From assembly GCF_001730305.1 (NCBI RefSeq), contig NZ_MIJY01000023.1, forward strand, positions 124,001 through 188,000: a stretch of 64,000 bases of DNA. The letters are read 5' to 3'. Under the pieces are notes generated by a model that had not been told where the DNA came from, did no database searches, and saw only the letters and a program-made list of their open reading frames with translations. Below, piece by piece: positions 25,735-37,928 of the stretch. Origin of the DNA: Enterococcus termitis (GTDB lineage Bacteria > Bacillota > Bacilli > Lactobacillales > Enterococcaceae). Position 1 is the first letter of the stretch. Every line of letters begins with the position of its first letter. The position numbers and the translations under genes are program-made.

Positions 25735-25796
25735 AGAAACTCCTTTGTGTATAGTTTAAGTGTCTAGTTTAAACAAAATACAGAAAGGAGTTTTCT
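25735..25796 (+). promoter_or_regulatory. Hairpin that hides the transposase ribosome binding site
   Basis: 25735-25751 (AGAAACTCCTTTGTGTA) pairs with 25779-25796, with one bulge and one mismatch. The right arm holds AAAGGAG, the ribosome binding site of the transposase. Transcripts that start upstream would fold it and block translation, while a transcript starting inside the loop would not. Confidence 0.65.
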
Positions 25797-25798
25797 TC

Positions 25799-26734
25799 TT
25801 GAACTACTCGCATTTTACCATAGATGAACGTGCATGTATAGCACTCTACTTAGAAAAACAATTATCTATTCCAAAAATTTCGGAACTGATTGGACGGCAT
25901 TTTTCGTCTGTTTATCGAGAAATCAAACGTAATTCAGATGAAAACGGAAAGTATGATCCGTCACTGGCAGAAGTGAAAGCTTCTATACGTCAAACAAATA
26001 GAAAGAATCATATAAAATATACAGTTGTTAGGAAAAAGAAAATTGAGAAAGGCTTGTTGCAAAAATGGTCACCTGAACAAATCGTCGGACATTATCGAGA
26101 AGTGGACGGTGAATTTGTTTGTCATAAAACTGTGTATCGCTGGATTCGCCAAGGGAAGCTATTACAAGGTGATATTTCAGTTTTACGTCGAAAAGGAAAA
26201 AAATATAAACGCCGAACAGATGTAAATAGAATGTCTGGCGGTAAAAGTATTCATGACCGCCCAAAAGAAGCAAAGGAACGGATACGTGTAGGCGATTGGG
26301 AGTTAGACACAGTTGTTGGCTGTAAAGGTACAAAGTCTTGTTTATTGACGATTGTTGACCGTAAAAGCCGATATTTGAAATCCATGTTGTTACCTGATAG
26401 AAAAGCTAACCGTGTGGCAAAAGCAATAGAACTATTACTGAAAAATGAGGTTGTGCATACTTTAACAGCCGATAATGGAAAAGAATTTTCTGATTTCCGT
26501 CAAGTTGAACGGAAATTGAATACAGACGTATTTTTTGCTGACCCTTACGCTTCTTGGCAAAGAGGAACAAATGAAAATACTAATGGTCTATTGCGAGAAT
26601 TTATTCCTAAAGGTAAGGATATTGGCACATATACAGAGGAACAACTTCAAGAATATGTGCATATGATAAATACTCGACCAAGAAAAACACTTGGTTATCA
26701 GACAGCGTCTAATGTGTATCTTTCACCTACCTGA
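25799..26734 (+). CDS. IS30-family DDE transposase, presumed ICE recombinase
   Basis: 311 aa from a TTG at 25799 (MNYSHFTIDERACIALYL), eight bases after AAAGGAG; a GTG further upstream is in frame but would precede the ribosome site. N-terminal helix-turn-helix (about 18-42), second basic region, then the DDE domain: DWELDTVVG with the first Asp, LTADNGKEF with the second Asp and GTNENTNGLLREF with the Glu. IS30 enzymes usually move ~1 kb insertion sequences; ICE6013 uses one for the whole element. No complete IS ends bracket this gene alone, and it lies about 165 bases from the element's right end. Confidence 0.9.
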   Translation: MNYSHFTIDERACIALYLEKQLSIPKISELIGRHFSSVYREIKRNSDENGKYDPSLAEVKASIRQTNRKNHIKYTVVRKKKIEKGLLQKWSPEQIVGHYREVDGEFVCHKTVYRWIRQGKLLQGDISVLRRKGKKYKRRTDVNRMSGGKSIHDRPKEAKERIRVGDWELDTVVGCKGTKSCLLTIVDRKSRYLKSMLLPDRKANRVAKAIELLLKNEVVHTLTADNGKEFSDFRQVERKLNTDVFFADPYASWQRGTNENTNGLLREFIPKGKDIGTYTEEQLQEYVHMINTRPRKTLGYQTASNVYLSPT

Positions 26735-26753
26735 TTTTAGTAATTCATAGTTA

Positions 26754-26794
26754 AATAGAGGTTGAAAAAAATTTTTAATCTTTCAACCTCTATT
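26754..26794 (+). terminator. Terminator after the transposase
   Basis: AATAGAGGTTGAAA pairs perfectly with TTTCAACCTCTATT (14 bp), followed by TTGTCATGTTTT. Confidence 0.8.
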
Positions 26795-26832
26795 TTGTCA
26801 TGTTTTCAGCTATTGAATAGGAGGTAAAACAT

Positions 26833-26922
26833 GTGAAATTCCTCACTTTTTACCCAATCAAAATATTTTATAAAAAAAATTTCGCATTTCTATTGACAAT
26901 CCGTCATGTCTTTCTTCTGTAA
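26833..26922 (+). CDS. Small ORF running across the right end of the ICE (29 codons)
   Basis: AGGAGG lies eight bases before a GTG at 26833. The product starts MKFLTFYPIKIFYKKNFAFL and is basic and hydrophobic; it stops at 26922 inside the fruR start fragment. In an excised circle the frame would continue into the left end instead. It may be chance, a leader peptide or the start of a longer frame in the circular form. Confidence 0.3.
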   Translation: MKFLTFYPIKIFYKKNFAFLLTIRHVFLL

Positions 26923-26926
26923 GCAT
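26901..26926 (-). pseudogene. fruR: fruR 5' fragment (start codon and first codons)
   Basis: Reads MLTEERHDG on the minus strand from an ATG at 26926, the standard beginning of DeoR-type sugar repressors, with GAGGTG upstream. It then runs into ICE sequence. It completes the fragment ending at 4260. A transcript from the fru promoter now enters the ICE antisense to the transposase terminator. Confidence 0.85.
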
Positions 26927-26948
26927 TTTCACACCTCTTTCACTGAAC

Positions 26949-27004
26949 ATAATAGCATAATAAAAAATCATATGCAATCAAAAACGGTCAAAAACAGTCA
27001 AAAA
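26949..27004 (-). promoter_or_regulatory. fru operon promoter with three phased operator repeats
   Basis: On the minus strand, TTGCAT (26977-26972), 17 bases, TATTAT (26954-26949). Immediately upstream and touching the -35, three direct repeats at exact 10-base steps, CRRTCAAAAA on the plus strand at 26975-26984, 26985-26994 and 26995-27004, look like FruR operators. The control region is intact but now serves only the first codons of fruR. Confidence 0.8.
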
Positions 27005-27053
27005 AGTTCTTGCTATTTATTATAAATAGGAAAAAGGACGTCAATTTTATTAT

Positions 27054-27082
27054 TTGACAAGAACAAACCTTCTTGGCTTAAT
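27054..27082 (+). promoter_or_regulatory. Promoter of the amylase gene
   Basis: TTGACA at 27054-27059, a 17-base spacer and CTTAAT at 27077-27082, 27 bases before the start codon. Confidence 0.6.
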
Positions 27083-27108
27083 GGAAGTAAGCATATCGGA
27101 GGGATAGT

Positions 27109-28593
27109 ATGGATAATCGCACAATATTACAAGGATTTGAATGGTACTTGCCAGCGGATCGGCGTCATTGGCGGCGAATCACTGAAATGGCAGAAAAACT
27201 ACATAGACTAGGAATCAACGGTGTTTGGCTTCCGCCTGCTTATAAAGGCGCAAACGGTGTAAATGATGTTGGTTATGCTCCTTATGATCTTTACGATTTA
27301 GGTGAATTTAATCAAAAAGGAACGATTTCTACAAAATATGGAACGAAAGACGAATACTTGAAGTGTATTAAAGCATTAAAAAATGCAGGAATTGATGTAT
27401 ATGGAGATATTGTCTTCGACCATTTTATGGGAGCAGATGAGGAAGAGAACGTTTCAGCTATAAAATATAGTCCTGAAAACCGCAATGAGCGTGTAAGCGG
27501 AGAAGAAGAGATCACCGCTTGGACTAAATTTACATTTCCAGGAAGAAAACAAATATATAATGACTATATTTGGACGTGGAGAAACTTCTCAGGTATCGAT
27601 TTTGATGATCGTCGCAAAGACCACGGCATTTTCAATTTCGATGGTAAAGGTTGGAAAGAAGAGGTCGATCAAGAAAACGGCAATTACGATTATTTGATGG
27701 GGTGTAATTTAGATATGGCTAATCCGGAAACTGTGGAGCAGTTAAATAAATGGGGAAAGTGGTATCAAGCGCTAACGGATCTTGATGGATATCGCTTAGA
27801 TGCGGTGAAACATATTCAATTCAATTATTTTGTCGATTGGTTATTAAATAGAAGAAACGAAAAAGGCAAAGAATTATTTGTTGTTGGTGAGTACTGGAAC
27901 GGAGATGTTAAAAAATTGATCAATTATATTGATCGATCCGGTGCGTTGATTTCTTTGTTTGATGTACCTTTACATTATCATTTATATGAAGCGTCCAGTT
28001 CGAATGGTCAATATGATATGCGGAATATTTTTGAAGAAACCTTAGCAAAAGAACGTCCAGAATGGGCTGTGACATTTGTAGATAATCACGATACACAGCA
28101 GGGACAAAGTTTAGAATCTTGGGTAGCTGGGTGGTTTAAAGTTCACGCGTATGCGTTGATTTTGTTACGTAAAGCAGGAACACCGGTTGTTTTTTGGGGT
28201 GACTTATTTGGGATTCCTAGTCAAAATGTAGCCCCTGTTGGCAAAGACTTGCCACTTTTGTTGAAGATTCGTGAACGATTAGCTTATGGAAATGAGCTGG
28301 ACTATTTTGATGATCCAAGCGTTGTTGGTTGGGTCAGAACTGGAATCTTTGAGAAAGAAAAATCAGGTTACGCAGTCATCATGACTAATGGAGCTGCTGG
28401 ACATAAAAATATGACTGTCAGTGCGATTCATGCGGGCAAAACCTTTGTCGATATTTTAGGCAATAATGCAACCAAAGTTATTTTGGACGAAAAAGGAGCA
28501 GGTGATTTCCCGGTGAACGGAGGAGAAATCTCTGTGTATGTTAATGAAGGAGCAGTACCATCTCTAACAAAGAATATAGAAGAATTCATATGA
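27109..28593 (+). CDS. Cytoplasmic alpha-amylase, glycoside hydrolase family 13
   Basis: 494 aa, no signal peptide, so it acts on glucans or maltodextrins inside the cell. The catalytic triad is visible: Asp231 in RLDAVKH, Glu261 in GEYW and Asp328 in DNHDTQ, the same numbers as in Bacillus liquefying amylases. Length and domain order (TIM barrel plus C-terminal beta domain) are complete. GGAGGG precedes the ATG. It is a single-gene unit divergent from the fru promoter. Confidence 0.93.
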   Translation: MDNRTILQGFEWYLPADRRHWRRITEMAEKLHRLGINGVWLPPAYKGANGVNDVGYAPYDLYDLGEFNQKGTISTKYGTKDEYLKCIKALKNAGIDVYGDIVFDHFMGADEEENVSAIKYSPENRNERVSGEEEITAWTKFTFPGRKQIYNDYIWTWRNFSGIDFDDRRKDHGIFNFDGKGWKEEVDQENGNYDYLMGCNLDMANPETVEQLNKWGKWYQALTDLDGYRLDAVKHIQFNYFVDWLLNRRNEKGKELFVVGEYWNGDVKKLINYIDRSGALISLFDVPLHYHLYEASSSNGQYDMRNIFEETLAKERPEWAVTFVDNHDTQQGQSLESWVAGWFKVHAYALILLRKAGTPVVFWGDLFGIPSQNVAPVGKDLPLLLKIRERLAYGNELDYFDDPSVVGWVRTGIFEKEKSGYAVIMTNGAAGHKNMTVSAIHAGKTFVDILGNNATKVILDEKGAGDFPVNGGEISVYVNEGAVPSLTKNIEEFI

Positions 28594-28733
28594 AAGTAGA
28601 CAAACTCCTTGGTGAAATAAAAAGGGATCGAAAAAGATGCTTCACTCGCAAAATAGTATAGAAAGTTCATAAACTCTATGGTACAGTTAATCAGTAACCG
28701 AAAAATGAGTTTTATTAAAAGGAGAAGTAGAAT

Positions 28734-29273
28734 ATGAAGAAATTAAAAGTTGGGATTGTTAGTATTTTGATGGGGATGTTGATTATCAGTGGCTGCGGCA
28801 ATACAAAAGGGAGTACTAATGCATCTAGTAGTCAGTCGAGCAGCCAACAAGAAAGTTCAGAAAAAGCTTCTAAAGAAAGTTCATCATCATTAACAATTGA
28901 AAGCACTGAAGAAACTGAAGAAGCTAAATCAGGGAATTCAAGCCAGTTTTCACTGATGATTGAGGCAGCGCAATCACAAGTACCTAATTTGAAAAAACAA
29001 TACGAAGGCATGTACTCAGATATTACTATATCTGAAGGAGAAGACAGTACAATTGTTTATACCTATACATTCGCCCAAGAAGCACCTATGGATGTAGATG
29101 CAGAAGCATTGAAACCTACGTTAGTTAAAGCATTGAAACCAGTGATCGACGGTGCTAAGGTTATGGTGCCAGATGTGAAAATTCAAGTAATTTTCCTTAA
29201 TCCAGACAATTCTGAAGTAATCAATTTTGTTATTACACAGGAAGATACAGATAGTGTTGACGCTGAGAGCTAA
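28734..29273 (+). CDS. Lipoprotein, DUF4854-like
   Basis: 179 aa. The lipobox LIISGC puts Cys at 21. A Ser/Glu-rich spacer (about 25-65) precedes a ~110-residue domain with the pattern VPNLKKQYEGMYSDI and VIFLNPDN seen in DUF4854-type enterococcal and streptococcal lipoproteins. AAAGGAG precedes the ATG. Function unknown; anchored on the outer face of the membrane. Followed by a family-B repeat that carries its terminator. Confidence 0.75.
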   Translation: MKKLKVGIVSILMGMLIISGCGNTKGSTNASSSQSSSQQESSEKASKESSSSLTIESTEETEEAKSGNSSQFSLMIEAAQSQVPNLKKQYEGMYSDITISEGEDSTIVYTYTFAQEAPMDVDAEALKPTLVKALKPVIDGAKVMVPDVKIQVIFLNPDNSEVINFVITQEDTDSVDAES

Positions 29274-29347
29274 CGAAACAGCAAAAAGCATATAAAATAA
29301 AAACAACATTGAACTTTTTTTTGACCAACTAAAGTCAACTGAAGGAA

Positions 29348-29468
29348 GATGGGGACAGAAGTGTTTAACCAAGAGAAATAAGAAGGGATTGCTTCTGCTT
29401 CCACCGTTTATACGAATTCTAAGTGACTGGGATGTAACTCATGGAGTTATGTTCTGGTCACTATTTTA
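29348..29468. repeat. Dispersed repeat family B, copy 1, with embedded terminator
   Basis: About 120 bases nearly matching 39003-39126: ACAGAAGTG, GAGAAATAAGAAGGG, TTCCACCGTTTAT and CGAATTCTAAGTGACTG are shared. It ends in a long inverted repeat (about 29423-29462) with several mismatches, followed by TATTTT. It separates the lipoprotein from pcrA. Confidence 0.8.
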
Positions 29469-29607
29469 ATAGAGTTAAGGCTTGCAGCGTTCTATTTTAA
29501 GAATCAGTTCAGCGCTGAATAAATTCAAGCCTATTGGGAAGAATCAGTTCAGCTTTTATGTTTTTTTTGGTATAATAGATAAGATTGAAAATAGAGAGAG
29601 GACGTTG

Positions 29608-31854
29608 ATGATGGCACAAGAAAACGCCTTGATCCAAGGTATGAATCCAAAGCAAAAAGAAGCTGTTTTGCATACAGAAGGCCCGTTATTAGTTATGGCA
29701 GGTGCAGGTAGTGGAAAGACGAGAGTTTTGACTCATCGTATTGCTTATCTGATTGAAGAAAAAGACGTAAATCCCTGGAATATTCTAGCGATCACATTTA
29801 CTAATAAAGCCGCAAAAGAAATGCGCGAACGGGTAGGTAAGCTATTAGAAACTGGCGGTGAAGATGTCTGGGTTTCAACCTTCCACTCAATGTGTGTTCG
29901 GATTTTACGTAGAGATGTCGATCATATCGGTTATAATCGTAATTTTACGATCATCGATACCTCTGAACAGAGAACATTGATGAAACGAATTTTGAACGAA
30001 TTGAATATCGATGTGAAAAAATATGATCCACGGTCAATTTTAGGCACTATCAGCAATGCGAAAAATGAGCTGCAAACGCCTGAAAAAGTAGAAGAATTAC
30101 AAGGAACGCCATATGAAGAAGTGGTAGCTAAATGCTATAAAATGTATCAAAAAGAGCTAAGAAACAATCAATGTATGGACTTTGATGATTTAATCATGAA
30201 TACGATCCGTCTGTTTAATGAACATCCAGATTCTCTTGCTTATTATCAGAATAAATTTCATTATATTCACGTGGATGAATATCAAGATACTAACCATGCA
30301 CAGTATACATTGGTAAATATGCTGGCAGCTCGCTTCAAGAACCTATGTGTGGTAGGTGATGCGGATCAGAGTATTTACGGCTGGCGTGGAGCAGATATGC
30401 AAAATATCTTGGACTTTGAAAAAGACTATCCAGATGCATCAGTGATCATGTTGGAACAAAACTATCGCTCAACGAAAAAAATCCTTGACGCAGCCAATAA
30501 CGTGATTCAAAACAATCGTAATCGACGTGATAAAAGTTTATGGACTGAAAATACAGATGGTGAAAAAATCATTTACTACCGTGGAGATAATGAACGTGAT
30601 GAAACCCAGTTTATTGTTGGTCAAATTCAAAAAGAAATACGTGAAAAAGACCGAATCTATGGTGACTTTGCTGTGTTGTATCGAACGAATGCCCAATCAC
30701 GGGTAATGGAAGAAATGTTATTAAAATCAAATATTCCTTATACAATGGTCGGCGGCCATAAGTTCTACGATCGAAAAGAAATCAAAGATATCTTAGGCTA
30801 CTTAAACATCATTTCTAATCCCATGGACTCGCTTAGTTTTGAACGTGTTGTCAACGAACCAAAACGAGGAATCGGTAAAAGTTCGGTAGAAAAATTACGA
30901 AATTTTGCCCAAATGCATGGCTGGTCCTTATTGGAAGCAGCTCAAAATGTTGATTTGGCTAACATCTCTGGAAAAGCTGGGAAAGAGTTAGGAAATTTTG
31001 GTCTGATGATCCAAGATGTAACGCAAATGATTCCTTATTTAACGATTACTGAATTAGTGAAAGAAGTATTGGAACGCAGCGGTTACCGCGAAGAACTAGT
31101 GAGACAAAATAATTTAGAATCTCAGGCTCGTTTGGAAAACCTGGACGAATTTCTGACGGTAACGCAAGAGTTTGACAAACGTTATGAACAGCAAAATGAA
31201 GAAGAAGCTGATGCGCCGGAAGAAAAATTAGCTGTTTTCTTAAATGACTTAGCGCTCGTTTCTGATTTAGATAATTTAGAGGAAAGTACTTCTCAGGTAA
31301 CGTTGATGACCTTACATGCCGCTAAAGGCTTGGAATTTCCAGTTGTCTTTTTGATTGGGATGGAAGAAGGTGTCTTTCCACTTTCAAGAGCGATGTTAGA
31401 AGAAAGTGAACTTGAAGAAGAACGAAGACTTGCTTATGTTGGGATTACTCGTGCTGAAGAAATTTTATATATTTCTAATGCTTTTTCTCGTACGTTATAC
31501 GGAAAAACACAGTACAATCGTCCAAGTCGTTTCTTAAATGAAATCGATGAAGAATTATTAGATCTGCAAGGCTCGATCGCAGCACCGAAAGCACCAGCAA
31601 GAACCTTTGAGCCAAAAGTTTTCAAACCTGCATATTCACAACCGACAAAACAGCCGGTAACAGATAAAGTTGCCAGCGGCGGAGAAGCAATGGCTTGGCA
31701 GGCAGGCGATAAAGTCAAACATAAGGCGTGGGGAACAGGAACTGTGGTACGTGTGGGAGGTACAGCTAAGGACTTAGAATTAGATGTTGCTTTTCCTGAA
31801 AAAGGGATTAAGCGACTATTAGCTGCATTTGCTCCGATCGAAAAGCTGGGATAG
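29608..31854 (+). CDS. pcrA: ATP-dependent 3'-5' DNA helicase PcrA (UvrD family)
   Basis: 748 aa from the first of two ATGs at 29608 with GAGAGGA upstream; an earlier in-frame start lacks a ribosome site. It unwinds DNA in repair and rolling-circle replication and removes RecA. Walker A AGAGSGKT (31-38), Walker B DEYQDT from Asp223, and the C-terminal [15 protein letters not shown] and ITRAEE motifs show a complete SF1 helicase, with the [12 protein letters not shown] tail typical of PcrA. An extended -10 (TGG-TATAAT at 29571) lies upstream. PcrA is also the host helicase that Tn916/ICEBs1-type elements use after nicking. Confidence 0.96.
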   Translation: MMAQENALIQGMNPKQKEAVLHTEGPLLVMAGAGSGKTRVLTHRIAYLIEEKDVNPWNILAITFTNKAAKEMRERVGKLLETGGEDVWVSTFHSMCVRILRRDVDHIGYNRNFTIIDTSEQRTLMKRILNELNIDVKKYDPRSILGTISNAKNELQTPEKVEELQGTPYEEVVAKCYKMYQKELRNNQCMDFDDLIMNTIRLFNEHPDSLAYYQNKFHYIHVDEYQDTNHAQYTLVNMLAARFKNLCVVGDADQSIYGWRGADMQNILDFEKDYPDASVIMLEQNYRSTKKILDAANNVIQNNRNRRDKSLWTENTDGEKIIYYRGDNERDETQFIVGQIQKEIREKDRIYGDFAVLYRTNAQSRVMEEMLLKSNIPYTMVGGHKFYDRKEIKDILGYLNIISNPMDSLSFERVVNEPKRGIGKSSVEKLRNFAQMHGWSLLEAAQNVDLANISGKAGKELGNFGLMIQDVTQMIPYLTITELVKEVLERSGYREELVRQNNLESQARLENLDEFLTVTQEFDKRYEQQNEEEADAPEEKLAVFLNDLALVSDLDNLEESTSQVTLMTLHAAKGLEFPVVFLIGMEEGVFPLSRAMLEESELEEERRLAYVGITRAEEILYISNAFSRTLYGKTQYNRPSRFLNEIDEELLDLQGSIAAPKAPARTFEPKVFKPAYSQPTKQPVTDKVASGGEAMAWQAGDKVKHKAWGTGTVVRVGGTAKDLELDVAFPEKGIKRLLAAFAPIEKLG

Positions 31855-31895
31855 GATTTTTCAGTCAGAGCTGAGTGAGCCTGTTTTGCAACTAT

Positions 31896-34469
<2,574 letters not shown>

Positions 34470-34575
34470 CAAAGTAGCAGTTTTTATCCTATTTTTTTTA
34501 GTAATGGGAGAAATTCTTTTATCTCTGACGAAAATTCTTAGAATTTTATGATAGAATAAGAAAAAAGCTGTTTAA

Positions 34576-34605
34576 TTGACAGAATGACATGATGAACAGT
34601 ATAAA
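34576..34605 (+). promoter_or_regulatory. Promoter of gatCAB
   Basis: TTGACA at 34576-34581, an 18-base spacer and TATAAA at 34600-34605. The rest of the 237-base gap holds no gene that I can see. Confidence 0.65.
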
Positions 34606-34706
34606 TTTGAACAAAAGAATTCTGAAAGCTGATTTTCTAAAGACATAGTTAACTGTTTGAAAGAGAATTACTTAACAGAGTTCTTCTAAAGGAAAGAAGG
34701 GTATCC

Positions 34707-35012
34707 ATGGCAATTAGTGAAGAACAAGCAAAACATGTAGCAAAATTATCAAAACTGTCTTTTTCAGATAATGAGTTAAAAGACTTTACAGATCAACTAG
34801 GTAAAATCATCGACATGGTTGAATTACTGGAAGAAGTAGACACAGATGGTGTAGCATTTACTTCAAATGTCGCACATTCGATCAACGTTATGCGTGAAGA
34901 TGATGCTGTACCTGGTATGGATCGTGATGAACTGATGAAAAATGTACCTGAATCAGAAAATGGCTATATTAAAGTGCCAGCAATTATTGACAACGGGGAG
35001 GCTGGTGCATAA
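34707..35012 (+). CDS. gatC: Glutamyl/aspartyl-tRNA amidotransferase subunit C
   Basis: 101 aa, small partner of the GatCAB complex that converts misacylated Glu-tRNA(Gln), and Asp-tRNA(Asn), to the amidated forms. The pattern [17 protein letters not shown] and the conserved tail [12 protein letters not shown] fit GatC. AAAGAAGGG precedes the ATG, and the stop overlaps gatA (TAATG). Confidence 0.95.
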   Translation: MAISEEQAKHVAKLSKLSFSDNELKDFTDQLGKIIDMVELLEEVDTDGVAFTSNVAHSINVMREDDAVPGMDRDELMKNVPESENGYIKVPAIIDNGEAGA

Positions 35013-36481
35013 TGGAGAAATTATACGATAAATCATTAACAGAACTGCATGATTTACTTGTTTCAAAAGAAATCACAGCAACAGATCTAACAAACGCAAC
35101 GCTAGACCGCATCAAAGAAACGGAAAAAGATGTCGATTCTTTTATTACGATCAGCGAAGAAAAAGCCTTGGAATTAGCAAAAGCTATTGATCTTAAAGGG
35201 ATTACTGAATCCAACCCATTAGCTGGTATTCCGATCGGTATTAAAGATAATATCGTTACAAAAGATATTTTAACAACAGCAGCTTCAAAAATGCTGCACA
35301 ATTTCAATCCTATTTATGATGCAACAGTGATGGATAAACTATATCAATCTGATATGATCCCTGTTGGTAAACTGAACATGGATGAATTTGCGATGGGCGC
35401 AAGTACAGAAACTTCTTACTTCAAAAAGACAAAGAACGCTTGGGATCATACCAAAGTTCCTGGTGGTTCTTCTGGTGGTTCGGCTGCGGCAGTTGCAGCA
35501 GGACAAGTACCGGTTTCTCTAGGAAGTGATACGGGTGGTAGTATTCGTCAGCCAGCTTCATTCAACGGAATTGTCGGTATGAAACCAACTTACGGACGAG
35601 TTTCACGTTTCGGCTTGATAGCATTTTCTTCAAGCCTAGATCAAATTGGACCAATGACTAGAAATGTTCAAGACAATGCGTTGGCATTAAATGCTATTAG
35701 CGGCTTTGATGAAAAAGATGGTACATCAGCGGGCGTGTCTGTTCCTGATTTTACTGCTGGTTTAACTGGAGATATCAAAGGCATGAAAGTGGCATTGCCG
35801 AAAGAATACCTTGGAGAAGGTGTTGATGCAGGGGTTCGCGAAGCTGTACTGAAAGCTGCAGAAACCTTCAAAGCTTTAGGGGCTACTGTTGAAGAAGTTA
35901 GCTTACCACATTCAAAATACGGTGTAGCAGTATACTACATCATCGCATCATCTGAAGCTAGCTCAAACTTACAACGTTTTGATGGCATTCGCTATGGTTA
36001 CCGTTCAGAAAATGTCAAAAATCTTGAAGATGTGTATGTAAATTCACGTTCTGAAGGTTTTGGCCTTGAAGTGAAACGTAGAATCATGTTGGGAACTTTC
36101 TCATTAAGTGCTGGTTACTATGACGCGTACTTCAAAAAAGCGGGTCAAGTAAGAACACTGATCAAACAAGATTTCGATAAAGTGTTTGAAACCTATGATA
36201 TTATTATCGGCCCAGCCTCACCAACGGTGGCCTTTGGTTTGGGTGAAAATATCAATGATCCGATCACGATGTACATGAATGACTTATTGACAATTCCAGT
36301 AAACTTGGCTGGATTACCGGGAATGTCTGTACCAGCTGGATTCTCTGAAGGATTGCCAGTCGGTCTACAGATCATCGGAAAAGCTTTTGATGAAAGTACG
36401 ATGTATAAAGCAGCATATGCTTTTGAACAAGCAACAGATTTCCATACGAAAAAACCTGTGATCTTAGGGGGGAATGACTAA
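35012..36481 (+). CDS. gatA: Glutamyl-tRNA(Gln) amidotransferase subunit A
   Basis: 489 aa, the glutaminase subunit. The amidase-signature Ser-cisSer-Lys triad is visible as Lys78 (GIKDN), Ser153 (GGSSGGS) and Ser177 (TGGSIRQ). Complete length. It overlaps gatC and gatB by one base each, so the three subunits are made together. Confidence 0.97.
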   Translation: MEKLYDKSLTELHDLLVSKEITATDLTNATLDRIKETEKDVDSFITISEEKALELAKAIDLKGITESNPLAGIPIGIKDNIVTKDILTTAASKMLHNFNPIYDATVMDKLYQSDMIPVGKLNMDEFAMGASTETSYFKKTKNAWDHTKVPGGSSGGSAAAVAAGQVPVSLGSDTGGSIRQPASFNGIVGMKPTYGRVSRFGLIAFSSSLDQIGPMTRNVQDNALALNAISGFDEKDGTSAGVSVPDFTAGLTGDIKGMKVALPKEYLGEGVDAGVREAVLKAAETFKALGATVEEVSLPHSKYGVAVYYIIASSEASSNLQRFDGIRYGYRSENVKNLEDVYVNSRSEGFGLEVKRRIMLGTFSLSAGYYDAYFKKAGQVRTLIKQDFDKVFETYDIIIGPASPTVAFGLGENINDPITMYMNDLLTIPVNLAGLPGMSVPAGFSEGLPVGLQIIGKAFDESTMYKAAYAFEQATDFHTKKPVILGGND

Positions 36482-37911
36482 TGAACTTTGAAACTGTCAT
36501 CGGACTTGAGGTCCATGTAGAACTAAAAACAAACTCTAAAATCTTTTCACCGGCACCTGCTCACTTTGGTGCTGAACCAAACAGCAATACAAATGTAATC
36601 GACTGGGGTTATCCTGGTGTGTTGCCTGTAATGAATAAACAAGCAATCGAATTCGGGATGAAAGCAGCACTTGCCTTAAACTGTGAGATCTCAAAAGATA
36701 CACATTTCGACCGTAAAAACTATTTTTACCCAGACAATCCCAAAGCGTACCAAATTTCGCAATTTGACCAACCGATCGGGCATGATGGCTGGATCGATAT
36801 CGAAGTCGAAGGAGAAACCAAACGTATCCGTATTGAACGTGTTCATTTAGAAGAAGATGCGGGTAAAAATATCCATGGTGAAGGCGGTTATTCATATGTT
36901 GACTTAAACCGACAAGGAACACCATTGATCGAAATCGTATCAGAAGCAGATATGCGCTCACCAGAAGAAGCCTATGCTTACTTAGAAGCATTACGTTCAA
37001 TCATCCTGTTTACAGATGTTTCTGATGTGAAAATGGAAGAAGGCTCAATGCGTTGTGATGCCAACATCTCTTTACGTCCATATGGTCAAGAAGAATTTGG
37101 AACAAAAGCTGAAATCAAAAACTTAAACTCAATGAGTTTCGTTAAAAAAGGCTTAGCCTTTGAAGAAAAACGTCAAGCCAAAGTATTATTATCTGGCGGA
37201 GAAATCCAACAAGAAACACGCCGTTTTGATGAAACAACAAATAAAACATTATTGATGCGTGTCAAAGAAGGGTCAAGTGACTACCGTTACTTCCCAGAAC
37301 CAGATGTACCGCGTTTTGTGATCGATGATGAATGGATTGAAACTGTTCGTCATAGTCTTCCAGAAATGCCAGCGTCTCGTCGTGCGCGTTATACAAAGGA
37401 ATTAGGCTTACCAGAATATGATGCAATGGTCTTAACCTTAACTAAAGAAATGTCTGATTTCTTTGAAGCAGCGCTAGCTGAAGGTGCAGATGCTAAACAA
37501 GTTTCTAACTGGCTGATGGGTGAAGTTTCTGCTTACTTGAATAGTGAAAAAGTTGAGTTGCCGGATACTAAACTAACACCAGCTAATTTAGCTGGAATGA
37601 TCAACCTGATTACAGATGGAACAATCAGTTCTAAAATTGCTAAAAAAGTCTTTAAAGAATTGATCGAAAATGGCGGCGATGCAAAAGAAGTCGTTGAAGC
37701 AAAAGGGTTAGTACAACTTTCTGATCCGGCGCAACTATTACCGATCATTAACGATGTGTTGGATAATAATCAACAATCTGTAGATGATTTCAAAAACGGA
37801 AAAGACCGTGCAGTCGGCTTTTTAGTCGGTCAAATCATGAAAGCTACAAAAGGACAAGCCAACCCGGGTATTGTAAACAAACTGCTCCAAGAAGAATTGA
37901 CAAAACGATAG
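36481..37911 (+). CDS. gatB: Aspartyl/glutamyl-tRNA amidotransferase subunit B
   Basis: 476 aa, the kinase/transamidase subunit that binds the tRNA. It starts [14 protein letters not shown] and has the GatB signatures [11 protein letters not shown] and MRCDANIS, plus the C-terminal tRNA-binding YqeY-like domain (about 330-476). Third gene of the gatCAB operon, with dagK 17 bases downstream. Confidence 0.97.
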   Translation: MNFETVIGLEVHVELKTNSKIFSPAPAHFGAEPNSNTNVIDWGYPGVLPVMNKQAIEFGMKAALALNCEISKDTHFDRKNYFYPDNPKAYQISQFDQPIGHDGWIDIEVEGETKRIRIERVHLEEDAGKNIHGEGGYSYVDLNRQGTPLIEIVSEADMRSPEEAYAYLEALRSIILFTDVSDVKMEEGSMRCDANISLRPYGQEEFGTKAEIKNLNSMSFVKKGLAFEEKRQAKVLLSGGEIQQETRRFDETTNKTLLMRVKEGSSDYRYFPEPDVPRFVIDDEWIETVRHSLPEMPASRRARYTKELGLPEYDAMVLTLTKEMSDFFEAALAEGADAKQVSNWLMGEVSAYLNSEKVELPDTKLTPANLAGMINLITDGTISSKIAKKVFKELIENGGDAKEVVEAKGLVQLSDPAQLLPIINDVLDNNQQSVDDFKNGKDRAVGFLVGQIMKATKGQANPGIVNKLLQEELTKR

Positions 37912-37928
37912 AAAGCAGCAGATGACAG

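Larger units (their letters stand above)
4261..26900 (+). mobile_element. ICE with Tn916/ICEBs1-type transfer genes and an IS30-family transposase
   Basis: About 22.6 kb, inserted near codon 9 of fruR; almost all genes point rightwards. It holds a DUF961 protein, TcpA, MobT, TcpE, VirB4-like, VirB6-like, CwlT and TcpC homologues in the usual order, plus an adhesin. No integrase or excisionase gene is visible; the only recombinase is an IS30-family DDE transposase beside the right end. That arrangement is known for ICE6013 of Staphylococcus aureus. The ends were placed by fruR continuity and could be off by a few bases. I found no clear terminal inverted repeat or 3-bp target duplication; a shared ATAGAAA occurs inside both ends. 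A small hairpin (GTGATA/TATCAC) sits just inside the left end. Confidence 0.85.

Noticed and set aside
4255-26905. Direct target-site duplication at the ICE ends
   Set aside because: I compared all 1-6 base overlaps consistent with an intact fruR frame; none gave a convincing duplication. The ends are placed by gene continuity only.
29499-29555. Direct repeat AAGAATCAGTTCAGC before pcrA
   Set aside because: Two copies about 40 bases apart near the promoter; no dyad or known site, too little to interpret.
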